Assembly (NCBI RefSeq): GCF_000384295.1
Contig: NZ_KB913037.1
Span: forward strand, 4,164,868-4,228,867
Source: Amycolatopsis balhimycina FH 1894
GTDB lineage: Bacteria > Actinomycetota > Actinomycetes > Mycobacteriales > Pseudonocardiaceae
Length of the DNA: 64,000 nucleotides
Direction of reading: 5' to 3'
Part shown: positions 19,854 through 28,650 of the stretch, one piece after another
Position numbering within the stretch: the first letter of the stretch is position 1
Layout: every line of letters starts with the position of its first letter
Position numbers and translations under genes: made by a program
Notes under the pieces: model-generated
What the model saw: only the letters and a program-made list of their open reading frames with translations
What the model was told of the DNA's origin: nothing
The model's database searches: none

Positions 19854-21098
19854 ATGACTGCCACCACAGCAACCGAGGCCCGCCCGTTCGACTGGTTCCG
19901 CACGCTCGGGAAACGCGGGCGCCGCGCCTTCGTGGGCGCGTTCGGCGGATACGGCCTGGACTCGTTCGACTACCAGACCCTGCCGCTCGGCCTGGCCGCG
20001 ATCACCGCGTACTTCGGCATTTCGAGCGGCGAAGCCGGCTTGCTCGGCACGACGACGCTGGTCGTGTCCGCCGTCGGCGGGGTCGGTGCCGGCATGCTCG
20101 CCGACCGGATCGGCCGCGTCCGCACGCTCCAGATCACCATCGCGATGTACACGATCTTCACCGTGCTCTGCGGGTTCGCACCCAACTTCGAGACGCTGCT
20201 GATCTTCCGCGCCCTGCAGGGACTGGGCTTCGGCGGCGAGTGGGCGGCGGGCGCCGCGCTGGTCGCCGAGTATTCGCAGGCCAAGTACCGCGGCCGGACC
20301 GTGGCGTTCGTGCAGAGCGCCTGGGCGGTCGGCTGGGGCCTCTCGGTCGTCGTCTACACCGTCGTGTTCAGCTTCGCGAGCGACGACGTGGCCTGGCGAA
20401 TCATGTTCTGGACCGGCGTCATCCCGGCACTGTTCGTGCTCTGGATCCGCCGCAGCGTCAAGGACGCCCCGCGCGCGGAAGAACGCCGGCTCGCCGCACC
20501 CACCAAGAGCACGCTGCCGCAGATCTTCAAGGGCGACCTCCTGCGCACGACGTTCTTCGCCGCGCTGCTGGCCACCGGCGTCCAGGGCGGGTACTACACG
20601 ATCTCGACGTGGCTGCCGTCCTACCTGAAGAAGACGCGCGAGCTGACCGTGATCGGCACCGGCGGCTACCTCGCGTTCCTCATCACCGGCGCCTTCGTCG
20701 GGTACGTCTGCGGCGGTTACCTCACGGACCTGATGGGGCGCAAGAAAACCTTCCTGACGTTCGCGCTGCTCTCGGCCGCCCTGATCGTCGCGTACACCCA
20801 GATCCCCAAGGGCGCCAACGGACTCGTGCTGGTGCTCGGCTTCCCGCTCGGCTTCTCGATGTCGGCGATCTTCAGCGGCTTCGGCGCGTTCCTCGCCGAG
20901 CTGTACCCGACGGCGTTGCGCGGCACGGGTCAGGGCTTCACGTACAACTTCGGCCGCGCGGTCGGAGCGATCTTCCCGACCGTCGTCGGCTTCCTCGGCG
21001 CGGGCGGCGCGATCGTGTTCGGCGCGCTCGGTTACGGCATCGCGGCCCTCGCGCTGCTCGGCCTGCCCGAAACCCGCGGGATCGAACTCGTTGACTGA
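19854..21098 (+). CDS. MFS transporter (metabolite:H+ symporter type)
   Basis: 414 residues with about 12 membrane helices. After a cytosolic N-terminus, [20 protein letters not shown] begins the first helix. The loop motif [13 protein letters not shown] between helices 2 and 3 and [13 protein letters not shown] between 8 and 9 are standard MFS features. [22 protein letters not shown] is typical of sugar-acid/organic-acid proton symporters. The start has GGAGGAG upstream. It is the first gene of the 5-oxoproline cluster and likely imports pyroglutamate, D-glutamate or a related acid; the substrate is inferred from neighbours. Confidence 0.85.
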   Translation: MTATTATEARPFDWFRTLGKRGRRAFVGAFGGYGLDSFDYQTLPLGLAAITAYFGISSGEAGLLGTTTLVVSAVGGVGAGMLADRIGRVRTLQITIAMYTIFTVLCGFAPNFETLLIFRALQGLGFGGEWAAGAALVAEYSQAKYRGRTVAFVQSAWAVGWGLSVVVYTVVFSFASDDVAWRIMFWTGVIPALFVLWIRRSVKDAPRAEERRLAAPTKSTLPQIFKGDLLRTTFFAALLATGVQGGYYTISTWLPSYLKKTRELTVIGTGGYLAFLITGAFVGYVCGGYLTDLMGRKKTFLTFALLSAALIVAYTQIPKGANGLVLVLGFPLGFSMSAIFSGFGAFLAELYPTALRGTGQGFTYNFGRAVGAIFPTVVGFLGAGGAIVFGALGYGIAALALLGLPETRGIELVD

Positions 21099-21108
21099 GG
21101 GGGAACCA

Positions 21109-21903
21109 ATGACCACCTTCGACCAGCCGGCCACCTTCACGCCGGCCCAGGCGCGCGCGGTGTTCCGCCGCGGCAACGCCCGGCCCACGACGGGCTGGGC
21201 CAACGGCTTCACCCAGACCAACCTGATCGCCGTCCCCGAGGACTGGGCCTACGACGTCCTCCTGTTCTGCACCCGCAACCCGCAGCCGTGCCCGCTGCTC
21301 GACGTCACCGACCCCGGCGACCCGGCCACCCGCCTCGCCGATGGCGCGGACCTGCGCACCGACCTGCCGCGCTACCGGATCTGGCAGAACGGCGTGCTCG
21401 CCGGCGAAGTGACCGACGCGACCGGTCTGTGGCGCAGCGACATGGTCGCCTTCTCGATCGGCTGCAGCTTCACGTTCGAGACGGCGCTGGCCGCCGAGGG
21501 CGTCCCGCTGCGGCACGTCGACCAGGGCCGCAACGTCGCGATGTACGTGACGAACCGGCAGTGCGAGCCCGCCGGGCGGCTGTTCGGCCCGATGGTCGTG
21601 TCGATGCGCCAGATCCCGGAGGACCGCGTCGACGACGCCATCCGGATCACCCGGGCGATGCCGGCCGTGCACGGCGCCCCGGTGCACATCGGCGACCCGC
21701 GTGCGCTGGGGATCGAGGACCTTTCCCGGCCGGACTTCGGCGACCCGGTGGACGCGCAACCCGATGACGTCCCGGTGTTCTGGGCCTGCGGGGTCACGCC
21801 GCAGGCGGCACTGATGGCGTCGCGGCCTCCCTTTGCGATCACCCACTCGCCGGGGTACATGTTCATCACCGATCGGCACGACAGCGAATACCGGGTGGGC
21901 TGA
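21109..21903 (+). CDS. DUF1445 / D-glutamate cyclase family putative hydro-lyase (YcsI-like)
   Basis: 264 residues from ATG 21109, after GAGGGGGAA. It shows the family pattern [33 protein letters not shown] and the C-terminal [10 protein letters not shown]...[12 protein letters not shown]. Relatives such as Bacillus YcsI are annotated as putative hydro-lyases and grouped with D-glutamate cyclase. Linkage to pxpABC is widespread. A role making or handling 5-oxo-D-proline that feeds the oxoprolinase is an inference. The next gene starts one base after the stop codon. Confidence 0.8.
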   Translation: MTTFDQPATFTPAQARAVFRRGNARPTTGWANGFTQTNLIAVPEDWAYDVLLFCTRNPQPCPLLDVTDPGDPATRLADGADLRTDLPRYRIWQNGVLAGEVTDATGLWRSDMVAFSIGCSFTFETALAAEGVPLRHVDQGRNVAMYVTNRQCEPAGRLFGPMVVSMRQIPEDRVDDAIRITRAMPAVHGAPVHIGDPRALGIEDLSRPDFGDPVDAQPDDVPVFWACGVTPQAALMASRPPFAITHSPGYMFITDRHDSEYRVG

Positions 21904-21904
21904 A

Positions 21905-22657
21905 ATGGATCTGAACAGCGATCTCGGCGAGGGCTTCGGCGCCTGGAAGATGGGCGACGACGAAGCCATGCTCGACATCGTGACCAGCGCGAACGTCGCG
22001 TGCGGCTTCCACGCCGGCGACCCGCCGGTGATGCGGCGGGTGTGCGAGCTGGCGGCCGAGCGCGACGTCGCGATCGGCGCGCACGTCGGCTACCGCGACC
22101 TGGCCGGCTTCGGCAGGCGCGCGCTCGACATCGCGCCGGCCGAGCTGGCCGACGAAGTGCTCTACCAGATCGGGGCGCTCGACGCGTTCGCCCGGGCGGC
22201 GGGCAGCCGCGTGACGTACGTGAAGCCGCACGGCGCGTTGTACAACACCGCGGCGGCCGACGCCGAGCAGGCGGCGGCGATCGTCGACGGCCTGCGCCGG
22301 TACGACCCCGCGCTCGCGCTGCTCTGCCTCCCGGACTCGGAAATGCAGCGGGAAGCGGAAAAAACTGGTGTCGTCGCGTACGCGGAGGCGTTCGCGGACC
22401 GGGCGTACACCGCGGAAGGCCGGCTCGTCTCACGCAAGCAGCCGGGCGCGGTCCTGCACGACGCTTCGGCCGTCGCCGAGCGGGCGGTGGCGATGGCGAC
22501 CGGCGGCGGGGTCGTGACGGCCGACGGCGGCAAGCTCGACCTGCGCCCGGATTCCCTGTGCGTGCACGGGGACACACCGGGCGCGGTCGAGCTCGCCCGC
22601 CGGATCCGCGACGGCCTGGCCGCCGCGGACGTCCCGCTCGCCGCGTTCACCGGATGA
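21905..22657 (+). CDS. pxpA: 5-oxoprolinase subunit A (LamB/YcsF family)
   Basis: 250 residues starting MDLNSDLGEGFGAW, the invariant LamB/YcsF N-terminus. It has ANVACGFHAGDPPVMRR, IGAHVGYRDLAGFGRR and VKPHGALYN, whose His/Asp residues line the active site. PxpA acts with PxpBC to convert 5-oxoproline plus ATP to glutamate. The start ATG lies one base after the preceding stop. The stop overlaps the pxpB ATG (ATGA). Confidence 0.92.
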   Translation: MDLNSDLGEGFGAWKMGDDEAMLDIVTSANVACGFHAGDPPVMRRVCELAAERDVAIGAHVGYRDLAGFGRRALDIAPAELADEVLYQIGALDAFARAAGSRVTYVKPHGALYNTAAADAEQAAAIVDGLRRYDPALALLCLPDSEMQREAEKTGVVAYAEAFADRAYTAEGRLVSRKQPGAVLHDASAVAERAVAMATGGGVVTADGGKLDLRPDSLCVHGDTPGAVELARRIRDGLAAADVPLAAFTG

Positions 22658-23265
22658 CCGTCCGGCTGCTGCCGTGCGGGCGGCGCGCGGTGCTGGTGGA
22701 ATCCGACGACGTGCTGGGCTTCCAGGCGGCCCTGACGCAGTCGCTGCCGGACGGCGTCGAGGAGCTCGTCCCGGCGGCCCGGACGCTGCTGGTCCGCTTC
22801 GACCCCTCGGTGACCGACGCGGACCGCCTGGGCGCCCTGCTGCGTCAAGTGTCTCCTGTGGACAGTGCGGTGTCGGAAGCGGGCGAGGTGGTGATCCCGG
22901 TGGTCTACGACGGCGAAGACCTGGACGGCGTCGCCGCGGAGACGGGGTTGAGCGTGGGTTCGCTGATCTCACGGCACACCGCGGGGACGTACATTTCGGC
23001 CTTTTGTGGCTTCGCGCCGGGGTTCGCGTACCTGGCGGGGTCGGATCCGCTGCTGCACGTGTCACGCCGGTCGTCGCCGCGCACCCGCATCCCGCCCGGC
23101 TCGGTCGCGATCGCGGGCGAGTACAGCGCGGTCTACCCGAGCGCGTCCCCCGGCGGCTGGCGGCTGCTGGGCCGGACGGACGTGCCGGTGTGGGACGTCG
23201 AACGCGATCCGCCGAACCTGTTGCCACCGGGCACGAAGGTCCGTTTCGAGGCGGTGACGCCGTGA
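22654..23265 (+). CDS. pxpB: 5-oxoprolinase subunit B (KipI family)
   Basis: 203 residues starting MTVRLLPCGRRAVLVE. It contains CGFAPGFAYLAGSDPLLHVSR, RIPPGSVAIAGEYSAVYPS and GGWRLLGRT, the carboxyltransferase-domain motifs of the KipI family. It overlaps both neighbours by 4 bp, fitting tight co-translation of PxpA, B and C. The length is normal for the family. Confidence 0.92.
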   Translation: MTVRLLPCGRRAVLVESDDVLGFQAALTQSLPDGVEELVPAARTLLVRFDPSVTDADRLGALLRQVSPVDSAVSEAGEVVIPVVYDGEDLDGVAAETGLSVGSLISRHTAGTYISAFCGFAPGFAYLAGSDPLLHVSRRSSPRTRIPPGSVAIAGEYSAVYPSASPGGWRLLGRTDVPVWDVERDPPNLLPPGTKVRFEAVTP

Positions 23266-24098
23266 AGCTGGAAGTGGTCCGGCCGGGGTTCTCGACGACG
23301 GTGCAGGACCTCGGCCGCCCGGGCCACGCGGCGCTCGGCGTCGGCCGGTCCGGCGCGGCCGACCGCGAGTCGTTCCGGCTGGCCAACCGGCTCGTCGGGA
23401 ACCCGGCCGGGGCCGCGGCCCTGGAGGTCACGCTCGGCGGTCTGGTGCTGCGCGCGTCGGGCCTGTCCACCGTGGCGGTCACCGGCGCTTCCTGCCCGCT
23501 CTCGAAGGGCGGGCCGAACGGGCCGATCACGTTGTGGCCCGGGGAGGAACTCGCGCTCGGCACGGCCGTTTCCGGTCTGCGTTGTTACGTCGCGGTGCGC
23601 GGCGGGATCGACGTACCGCCGGTGCTCGGCTCCCGGGCGACGGACACGCTCGGGAAGCTCGGCCCGCCACCGGTGACGGCCGGGATGCTGCTGCCGGTCG
23701 GCCCGGCCCCGCGCGCCTTCCCCGTCGTGGACCTCGCGCCCCGGGCGGCCTGGCCGGACGCGCCGGTGCTGCGCGTGACACCGGGTCCGCGTCGCGACTG
23801 GTTCGCCGCGCCGGACGAGCTGCTGTCCACTGTGTACACCGTGTCACCGGATTCGGACCGCGTCGGCATCCGGCTCACCGGGCCCGCCCTTTCGCGCGCG
23901 CGGCACGACGAGCTGCCGTCGGAGGCGTGCGTACCGGGATCGCTGCAGGTGCCGCCGTCGGGCCGGCCGATCCTGTTCCACGCCGACCACCCGACGACCG
24001 GCGGCTATCCGGTGATCGCGGTCGTCGAGGAGGACGACCTCGATCTGGCGGCCCAGCTGCGGCCGGGCCAGACAGTGCGCTTCCGTCCCGCGTCGTGA
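23262..24098 (+). CDS. pxpC: 5-oxoprolinase subunit C (KipA family, biotin-dependent carboxyltransferase-like)
   Basis: 278 residues from GTG 23262, overlapping the pxpB stop (GTGA). Motifs: VVRPGFSTTVQDLGRPGHAALGVGRSGAAD, RCYVAVRGGIDVPPVLGSRATDT and HPTTGGYPVIAVVEEDDLD. The family pairs with PxpB to couple ATP to ring opening. The protein is slightly shorter than many homologues. The stop codon lies inside a 46-bp palindrome that also contains the stop of the convergent gene. Confidence 0.91.
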   Translation: MKLEVVRPGFSTTVQDLGRPGHAALGVGRSGAADRESFRLANRLVGNPAGAAALEVTLGGLVLRASGLSTVAVTGASCPLSKGGPNGPITLWPGEELALGTAVSGLRCYVAVRGGIDVPPVLGSRATDTLGKLGPPPVTAGMLLPVGPAPRAFPVVDLAPRAAWPDAPVLRVTPGPRRDWFAAPDELLSTVYTVSPDSDRVGIRLTGPALSRARHDELPSEACVPGSLQVPPSGRPILFHADHPTTGGYPVIAVVEEDDLDLAAQLRPGQTVRFRPAS

Positions 24099-24137
24099 GT
24101 GAGTAACAGTGTTCTAACACTGTTACTCACTCACGAC
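24092..24137. terminator. 46-bp palindrome shared by two convergent stop codons
   Basis: Perfect 22-nt arms (24092-24113 and 24116-24137) around CT; the left arm begins GTCGTGAGTGAGTAACAGTG. It contains the stop of pxpC (24096-24098) and the stop of the convergent gene at 24123, so the hairpin is read by both transcripts. This fits a bidirectional terminator. Its tips resemble the other palindromes (GTGA...TCAC). Confidence 0.8.
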
Positions 24138-24353
24138 CACCAGCCAGGCGACGTTGATGGCCGCGATCGCGAGCCACGCCGCCCAGGCCGCCCCGGGCGC
24201 GAGCCAGGTGGTGACGACCCCCAGTGCCACCGTCACCACCACCGGCCATCCGCGCCGCACCCGACGGGGCTGCTGCTCGGCGAGATAGGCGTCGAGGGCC
24301 TCCGCGACCTGGTCGTCGATCTCGTCGCGCAGCCGCGCGTCCAGCTCAGACAT
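24123..24353 (-). CDS. Small membrane protein, function unknown
   Basis: 76 residues. A charged, probably helical N-terminus (MSELDARLRDEIDDQVAEALDAYLAEQQ) is followed by an RRVRRG basic patch and two hydrophobic segments (~36-53, ~56-73). The start overlaps the end of the upstream membrane-protein gene by 8 bp, so the two form an operon. No family is recognised. Confidence 0.65.
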   Translation of the reverse strand: MSELDARLRDEIDDQVAEALDAYLAEQQPRRVRRGWPVVVTVALGVVTTWLAPGAAWAAWLAIAAINVAWLVVVSE

Positions 24354-24702
24354 GCGCGGGCACCGCCGGCCGCGGGAGGGCCACCGACAGGCACGCCAGC
24401 GCCAGCGGCACCTCGAGACCGGCCATGAGCAGGGAAAACACGACGTCGTCGCCGGCCGTCACGACGTCGAACCAGGCGTCGGCCAGCAGCAGCGTCGCGG
24501 TGGCGATCGCCGCGAACGGCGTCCGCGGATCGCCGCGCCCGAGCAGCCAGGCCGTGGCCAGCAGGCCGAACGCCTCGGCCGCGTCGAAGCCGGTCCAGGC
24601 CAGCCGCCAGTGCTGCGCCTGGACGGCGTCCGGCAGCGTCATCCCCAGTACTGCGATCCACGGCAGGAGGCACAACCCCGCCGCCCAGAAGACCTTCTTC
24701 AT
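24346..24702 (-). CDS. Four-helix membrane protein, function unknown
   Basis: 118 residues from ATG 24702 (MKKVFWAAGLCLLPWIAVLG). Four hydrophobic segments at ~4-22, ~40-58, ~64-83 and ~90-108 suggest a polytopic membrane protein. It is divergent from an ArsR-type regulator across 81 bp carrying a dyad operator, so it is probably controlled by that regulator. Acidic residues between helices (WTGFDAAEAFG, DAWFDVVTAGDD) are notable. Confidence 0.68.
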   Translation of the reverse strand: MKKVFWAAGLCLLPWIAVLGMTLPDAVQAQHWRLAWTGFDAAEAFGLLATAWLLGRGDPRTPFAAIATATLLLADAWFDVVTAGDDVVFSLLMAGLEVPLALACLSVALPRPAVPAHV

Positions 24703-24742
24703 GTGAACCCCCGAGTTCTCTCCCGACCCAAGGTAGCGATTG

Positions 24743-24768
24743 CAGAGATTCTTTGCAAACAATCTCTG
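24743..24768. promoter_or_regulatory. Dyad operator between membrane-protein operon and ArsR-type gene
   Basis: Arms CAGAGATT (24743-24750) and AATCTCTG (24761-24768) flank a 10-bp AT-rich centre containing TTTGCAAA-like sequence. It lies 16 bp before the regulator's ATG in an AT-rich island, a position suited to autoregulation and control of the divergent genes. Confidence 0.6.
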
Positions 24769-24783
24769 TAGTACCCTCCGAGC

Positions 24784-25362
24784 ATGGTCCAACGTCCCGA
24801 AAAACGCGTGCTCACCGGCGCGGATCTCAAGGCCTTCTACAAGGCACTGGCCAACCCGGTGCGCCGCGACATCCTGGCCTACCTGGGCAAACACGGCGAA
24901 GCGAACTCGACGAGCGTCGCGAAGGCCCTCGGCGAGAGCACCGGGACGACCAGCTACCACCTCCGCAAGCTCGCCGACCTGGAGCTGATCGAAGAGCTCG
25001 AGGACCGCGGGGACGGCCGCGAGCGCTGGTGGAAGTCGCGCTCAAAAGACATCTACACCCCGCCCGGGCTCGAACTGACCCCGGACGAGCGCGAGGCGAT
25101 GCTCAAGCTCGGCGCGCTCAAGATGAGTCACGACCTCGGTCTGGTCACCCGCGCGTACGCGGGCTACGAGAAGTCCGAGGGCTGGAACCAGATCTACCGC
25201 TCCGGCCTGCACCTGACGAAGGACCAGGTCACGTCGTTCGTCGAGGAATACCAGAACCTGGTGTGGAAGTACGTCAGCGAGCCGGGGCAGCACCCCGAAG
25301 GCTCGCGGTCGCTGGCCATCCGGCTCATCGTGGTGCCCGAAGAAGACGGGCCTTCATCCTGA
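24784..25362 (+). CDS. ArsR-like winged-helix transcriptional regulator
   Basis: 192 residues. The N-terminal half is an ArsR-type winged helix (FYKALANPVRRDILAYLGKHGEANSTSVAKALGES, TGTTSYHLRKLADLELI, then a charged wing). The C-terminal half is helical with no cysteine metal-site motif, so metal sensing is unlikely. It is divergent from a two-gene membrane-protein operon with a dyad operator between them. The inducer cannot be predicted. Confidence 0.82.
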   Translation: MVQRPEKRVLTGADLKAFYKALANPVRRDILAYLGKHGEANSTSVAKALGESTGTTSYHLRKLADLELIEELEDRGDGRERWWKSRSKDIYTPPGLELTPDEREAMLKLGALKMSHDLGLVTRAYAGYEKSEGWNQIYRSGLHLTKDQVTSFVEEYQNLVWKYVSEPGQHPEGSRSLAIRLIVVPEEDGPSS

Positions 25363-25505
25363 CGGTCGCGTGCGCATCGGCTGACCGGAGCACAGCCGTT
25401 GGTCGCCGCGCACCCACCGGGCGGCCACCCGGGTGTTACCCGCGAGTTTTTTCCCTGCGGCCGGATAACCTGGTTCGTTCCGCCGGACACGTGGGGAGAA
25501 TCCGA

Positions 25506-26588
25506 ATGTATGAAAAAATCGGCAATAAGATCTCGCAGGAAATTATCTCGAGAGTCGGGGCACCGGCCAGCCTGTATTCACAGTTCGAAGCGGTGAACGA
25601 TTTCCCCGGCCTGCTTCGCGCGTTGCGCGAGACCGAGATCGCCTTCGCGAATCGCATTACCGTCGAGTTGGCCGGATACGAACTCGACAAGCCCATTTCC
25701 ACCCAGAATGACCGCAGCGGGATAATCACCGACTACGCCGAGGTGTTGTTCTGCGCCTACGAAGCTGTCGCGACCGTTACCGGCGCCGTGCCGGACCCCT
25801 CCGGAGACCTCGCCGCGGTCGTCGGCACCCTCTCCGTCGCCAAGCCACTCGCCCGCACGCCGAAGACGTGCGACAGGGAAGTGGACTTCCTCAACGGCGT
25901 CGGCAACCTCCTCGTGCTCTCGCTCTGGGTTTCCTCGCTGAGCGACCCGGGACGCCGGCTCCTCACACGGCTGGCCACGACCAAGAAGCCCCTGAGCATC
26001 GGAACTGTCTACAAATCCGAACCGAGCAGCCTGCTCGCGAATCCGAACGCGCACGGCGTGAACGCGACGGCCGCGGCGGACGCCGGCCAGATGACCGAAG
26101 AGGAAGACGAGACACAAACCCGGAGCCGGCTGGCCAGAATCGCGCCCGGACACGGCGGGGAAAGCGTGCTGAGCGCGCCCGTGCACGCCCCGGAACTGGA
26201 AGAGCAGTGGAAGATCTTCGAGACACTTTCGGCGCGGGACGCGCTGATCGTCATTATGCGTGGATCGATCTCCTTCGACGCGGAGGGTCGCCCGTACTAT
26301 TCACCCAGCCGGGTCGAGCTGATGCACGAACTGCTCCACATCCACCACAACGCACTGGGCGAGAACCGGGCGAACCTTCCGATGAACCAGAAGATGCGAG
26401 CCGTCTGGAAGGACGCGGAGGAGTTCTGGACCATCGCCGCGGGCGACCTCACCGAAAGCGATTTCGCCGTCGACCTCGGCCTGCCGAGGCGACGCTCGCA
26501 CTCCGGCTTGCGGCTGTCCGGCCTCGACCCGCGATCCGCGGACGCACAGAAGTCCTTCCGGCAGCACTTCGAGTACCTGCCCGACTGA
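25506..26588 (+). CDS. Putative zinc metalloprotease with HELLH motif (M91/NleD-like), function unknown
   Basis: 360 residues from ATG 25506; a longer open frame upstream overlaps the regulator gene and is rejected. The N-terminal ~190 residues are not recognised and carry no signal peptide. Near residue 280, after SPSRVELM, is HELLHIHHNALGENRANLP. It contains an HExxH zinc-protease motif with extra histidines, resembling the M91 (NleD-type effector) metalloproteases; assignment to M91 is by pattern only. The first ~250 bp use more AT (MYEKIGNKISQEII with AAA/ATT codons) than flanking genes, a possible sign of transfer. Neighbours give no functional clue. It could be a toxin- or effector-like protease, or a housekeeping protein of unknown role. 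Confidence 0.55.
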   Translation: MYEKIGNKISQEIISRVGAPASLYSQFEAVNDFPGLLRALRETEIAFANRITVELAGYELDKPISTQNDRSGIITDYAEVLFCAYEAVATVTGAVPDPSGDLAAVVGTLSVAKPLARTPKTCDREVDFLNGVGNLLVLSLWVSSLSDPGRRLLTRLATTKKPLSIGTVYKSEPSSLLANPNAHGVNATAAADAGQMTEEEDETQTRSRLARIAPGHGGESVLSAPVHAPELEEQWKIFETLSARDALIVIMRGSISFDAEGRPYYSPSRVELMHELLHIHHNALGENRANLPMNQKMRAVWKDAEEFWTIAAGDLTESDFAVDLGLPRRRSHSGLRLSGLDPRSADAQKSFRQHFEYLPD

Positions 26589-26603
26589 CGAGTCCACTCA
26601 AGA

Positions 26604-27233
26604 CTAGAAGCCGGACACCCGCAGCGTGATGTTCAGCCGCCCGTCGAGACCCAGCGCCGGGTCCGCCGTGCCCGGCAGCGTCTTCGGCACGCCGTGGTAG
26701 GCGAGCCGGGACGGGCCGCCGAAGACGAACACGTCACCCGAGCACAGTTCGACGTCGGTGTACGGGCGGCCGCGGGTTTCGGTGTTGCCGAAGCGGAACA
26801 CGCAGGCGTCGCCGAGGCTGAACGACACCACCGGGTCGGGGCTGCGCTCGTCCTTGTCCTGGTGCAGCCCCATCTTCGCGGTGGCGTCGTAGAAGTTGAC
26901 CAGCGCGATGTCCGGCGCGTACGCCTCGGACGGCTCGTCGTACGCGGCCGCCAGCGCGCGGCGGCCGAGGTCGCCGAGCCAGTCCGGGAACGGCGGCACC
27001 GGCGTCCCCTCGCCGGTCGTGCGCGAGTAGCCGTGCGGGTACCAGTGCCAGCCGAGACAGACGGACTTCACCGACATCACGCCGCCGTTCGGCAGCCGGG
27101 TGTGGCGGTAGCCGGACCAGCCTCGGCAGGCCGCGACGAGCGCGCGCTGCTCGTCGAAGCCGAGCCAGCCGGGGAGGTGCACGGCGCCGGGCGCGACCTC
27201 GGCGCGCGGGCGCGGGAGAAGGGCGTCCATCAC
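26604..27233 (-). CDS. alkB: AlkB-like 2-oxoglutarate/Fe(II) dioxygenase
   Basis: 209 residues, normal length for AlkB. The iron ligands are in GLHQDKDE (HxD) and the later His in RLAYHGVPKTL; the 2-oxoglutarate-binding segment RLNITLRVSGF is at the C-terminus. The family removes alkyl lesions from DNA/RNA bases by oxidation. The start is ATGATG at 27233/27230. The 208-bp gap upstream (27234-27441) shows no gene. Confidence 0.88.
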   Translation of the reverse strand: MMDALLPRPRAEVAPGAVHLPGWLGFDEQRALVAACRGWSGYRHTRLPNGGVMSVKSVCLGWHWYPHGYSRTTGEGTPVPPFPDWLGDLGRRALAAAYDEPSEAYAPDIALVNFYDATAKMGLHQDKDERSPDPVVSFSLGDACVFRFGNTETRGRPYTDVELCSGDVFVFGGPSRLAYHGVPKTLPGTADPALGLDGRLNITLRVSGF

Positions 27234-27441
27234 CTCGATTGTGCCGGAGACTCCCGGTGCACACGGAACGTGACGTCCGCGGTCCCGGACAGCCGCAGGA
27301 GCCGCCCCGGCAGATCAGCGGGACGCTCCTGCGGCCGGATCCCCTCGCCTTGGGCCACCACCGTTCGACATTCCCACACCTGAATGTCACATGCCAGCGA
27401 GGATCAGCTACAAACGGGTCTCTTGACCACGGCGACGCCGG

Positions 27442-28500
27442 TCAGTCACGGAATGTCACGACAGTGACGCCGGCGTGGGCCGGAACGGGGTCGTTCATCG
27501 CGGCCAGCGCCGCCGGGACGTCGTCCAGCCCGATCCGGCGGCCGATCAGCGCGGCGAGGTCGATCCCGGCCGTCTCGACGACGCGCAGCAGTTCCGGGTA
27601 CTCGTGGGCCTGCAGGCCGTGGACCCCGGCCAGCTCCAGCTCGCCGCCGACGACCCGGTGCATCGGGATCGGCGCGACGCCCTGCGCCGGCGGCATCAGG
27701 CCGGCCTGGACGTGCCGGCCGCGCTTGCGGAGGCTGCCGACCGAGGCGGCGCACGTCGACGGCGAGCCGAGGCAGTCGAGCGAAACGTGCGTACCGCCGC
27801 CGGTCAGCTCCCGGACGTGCGCGGCGACGGCTTCCGGGCCGTCGAACGCGGCCGAGTCGACGGTCAGCGCGGCCCCCGACTTCGCGGCGAGCTGGAGCGC
27901 GGACGGCGAGACGTCGACGGCGACGACCTTCGCGCCCGCCGCGACGGCCAGCAGCACCGCGGAGATCCCGACGCCGCCGCAGCCGTACACCGACACCCAC
28001 TGCCCCGCGCTGACCCGGCCCTGCCGCAGCACCGCGCGGAACGCCGTGCCGAACCGGCAGCCCAGCGCCGCGGCCTCGGCCGAGCCGAGCGAGTCCGGCA
28101 GGGCCACCAGGTTCGTCTCGGCGTGCTCGATCGCGACGCGCTCGGCGAACGACCCCCAGTGCGTCGCGCCGGGCTGGAACTCGCGGTCGCAGATCTGCTG
28201 GTCACCGCGGGCGCACTGGGCACAGGACCCGCAGGCGCAGACGAACGGCACGGTGACGCGCGCGCCGAGCTCCCAGCCGCGGACGCCCTCGCCCAGCGCG
28301 ACGATCCGGCCGGCGAGCTCGTGCCCGGCGACGTGCGGCAGCTGCACCGCGGTGTCGTGGCCCTGCCACGTGTGCCAGTCGCTGCGGCACACGCCGGTGG
28401 CGTCGACCTCGATCACCGCGCCACCCGGGGCGGCCACCGGCTCCGGCACGTCCCGCACCACGGGCGGGACCCGGAACTCCTCCATCACCACAGCTCGCAT
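27442..28500 (-). CDS. Zinc-dependent alcohol dehydrogenase family protein
   Basis: 352 residues. Catalytic zinc ligands are in GVCRSDWHTWQG and GHELAGRIV. The structural zinc cysteines are in CACGSCAQCARGDQQIC. The NAD(P) Rossmann motif is YGCGGVGISAVLLA, with Asp in VVAVDVS suggesting NAD(H) preference. The substrate is not predictable. A tandem palindrome lies between it and the upstream gene, so it is probably transcribed alone. Confidence 0.88.
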   Translation of the reverse strand: MRAVVMEEFRVPPVVRDVPEPVAAPGGAVIEVDATGVCRSDWHTWQGHDTAVQLPHVAGHELAGRIVALGEGVRGWELGARVTVPFVCACGSCAQCARGDQQICDREFQPGATHWGSFAERVAIEHAETNLVALPDSLGSAEAAALGCRFGTAFRAVLRQGRVSAGQWVSVYGCGGVGISAVLLAVAAGAKVVAVDVSPSALQLAAKSGAALTVDSAAFDGPEAVAAHVRELTGGGTHVSLDCLGSPSTCAASVGSLRKRGRHVQAGLMPPAQGVAPIPMHRVVGGELELAGVHGLQAHEYPELLRVVETAGIDLAALIGRRIGLDDVPAALAAMNDPVPAHAGVTVVTFRD

Positions 28501-28559
28501 GGCGCGAGCCTAGTGTCGCGCGTCCGAGGTTCGTCGACAGCGCGGCGGCGAGGGCGAAC

Positions 28560-28612
28560 GTCCTGAATGACTCATTCAGGACTTCGGAGGTCCTGAATGA
28601 CTCATTCAAGAC
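28560..28612. repeat. Tandem palindrome pair, copy 1
   Basis: Two 23-bp palindromes, each of the form GTCCTGAATGA-C-TCATTCAGGAC (second with one change), at 28560-28582 and 28590-28612, separated by TTCGGAG. Copies with the same layout are at 30055-30110 and 59202-59257. It lies 38 bp past the stop of the minus-strand HTH gene and 59 bp before the dehydrogenase start, so a terminator role is possible. Confidence 0.88.
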
Positions 28613-28616
28613 CTTT

Positions 28617-28639
28617 GGCCCGGGCTAGCGAGCCGGGCC
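28617..28639 (-). terminator. Short GC hairpin after HTH gene
   Basis: Arms GGCCCGG and CCGGGCC around a 9-base loop, 11 bp past the stop of the HTH gene and beside the tandem palindrome pair. It is weak evidence for a terminator by itself. Confidence 0.35.
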
Positions 28640-28650
28640 GGGCAAGACTC

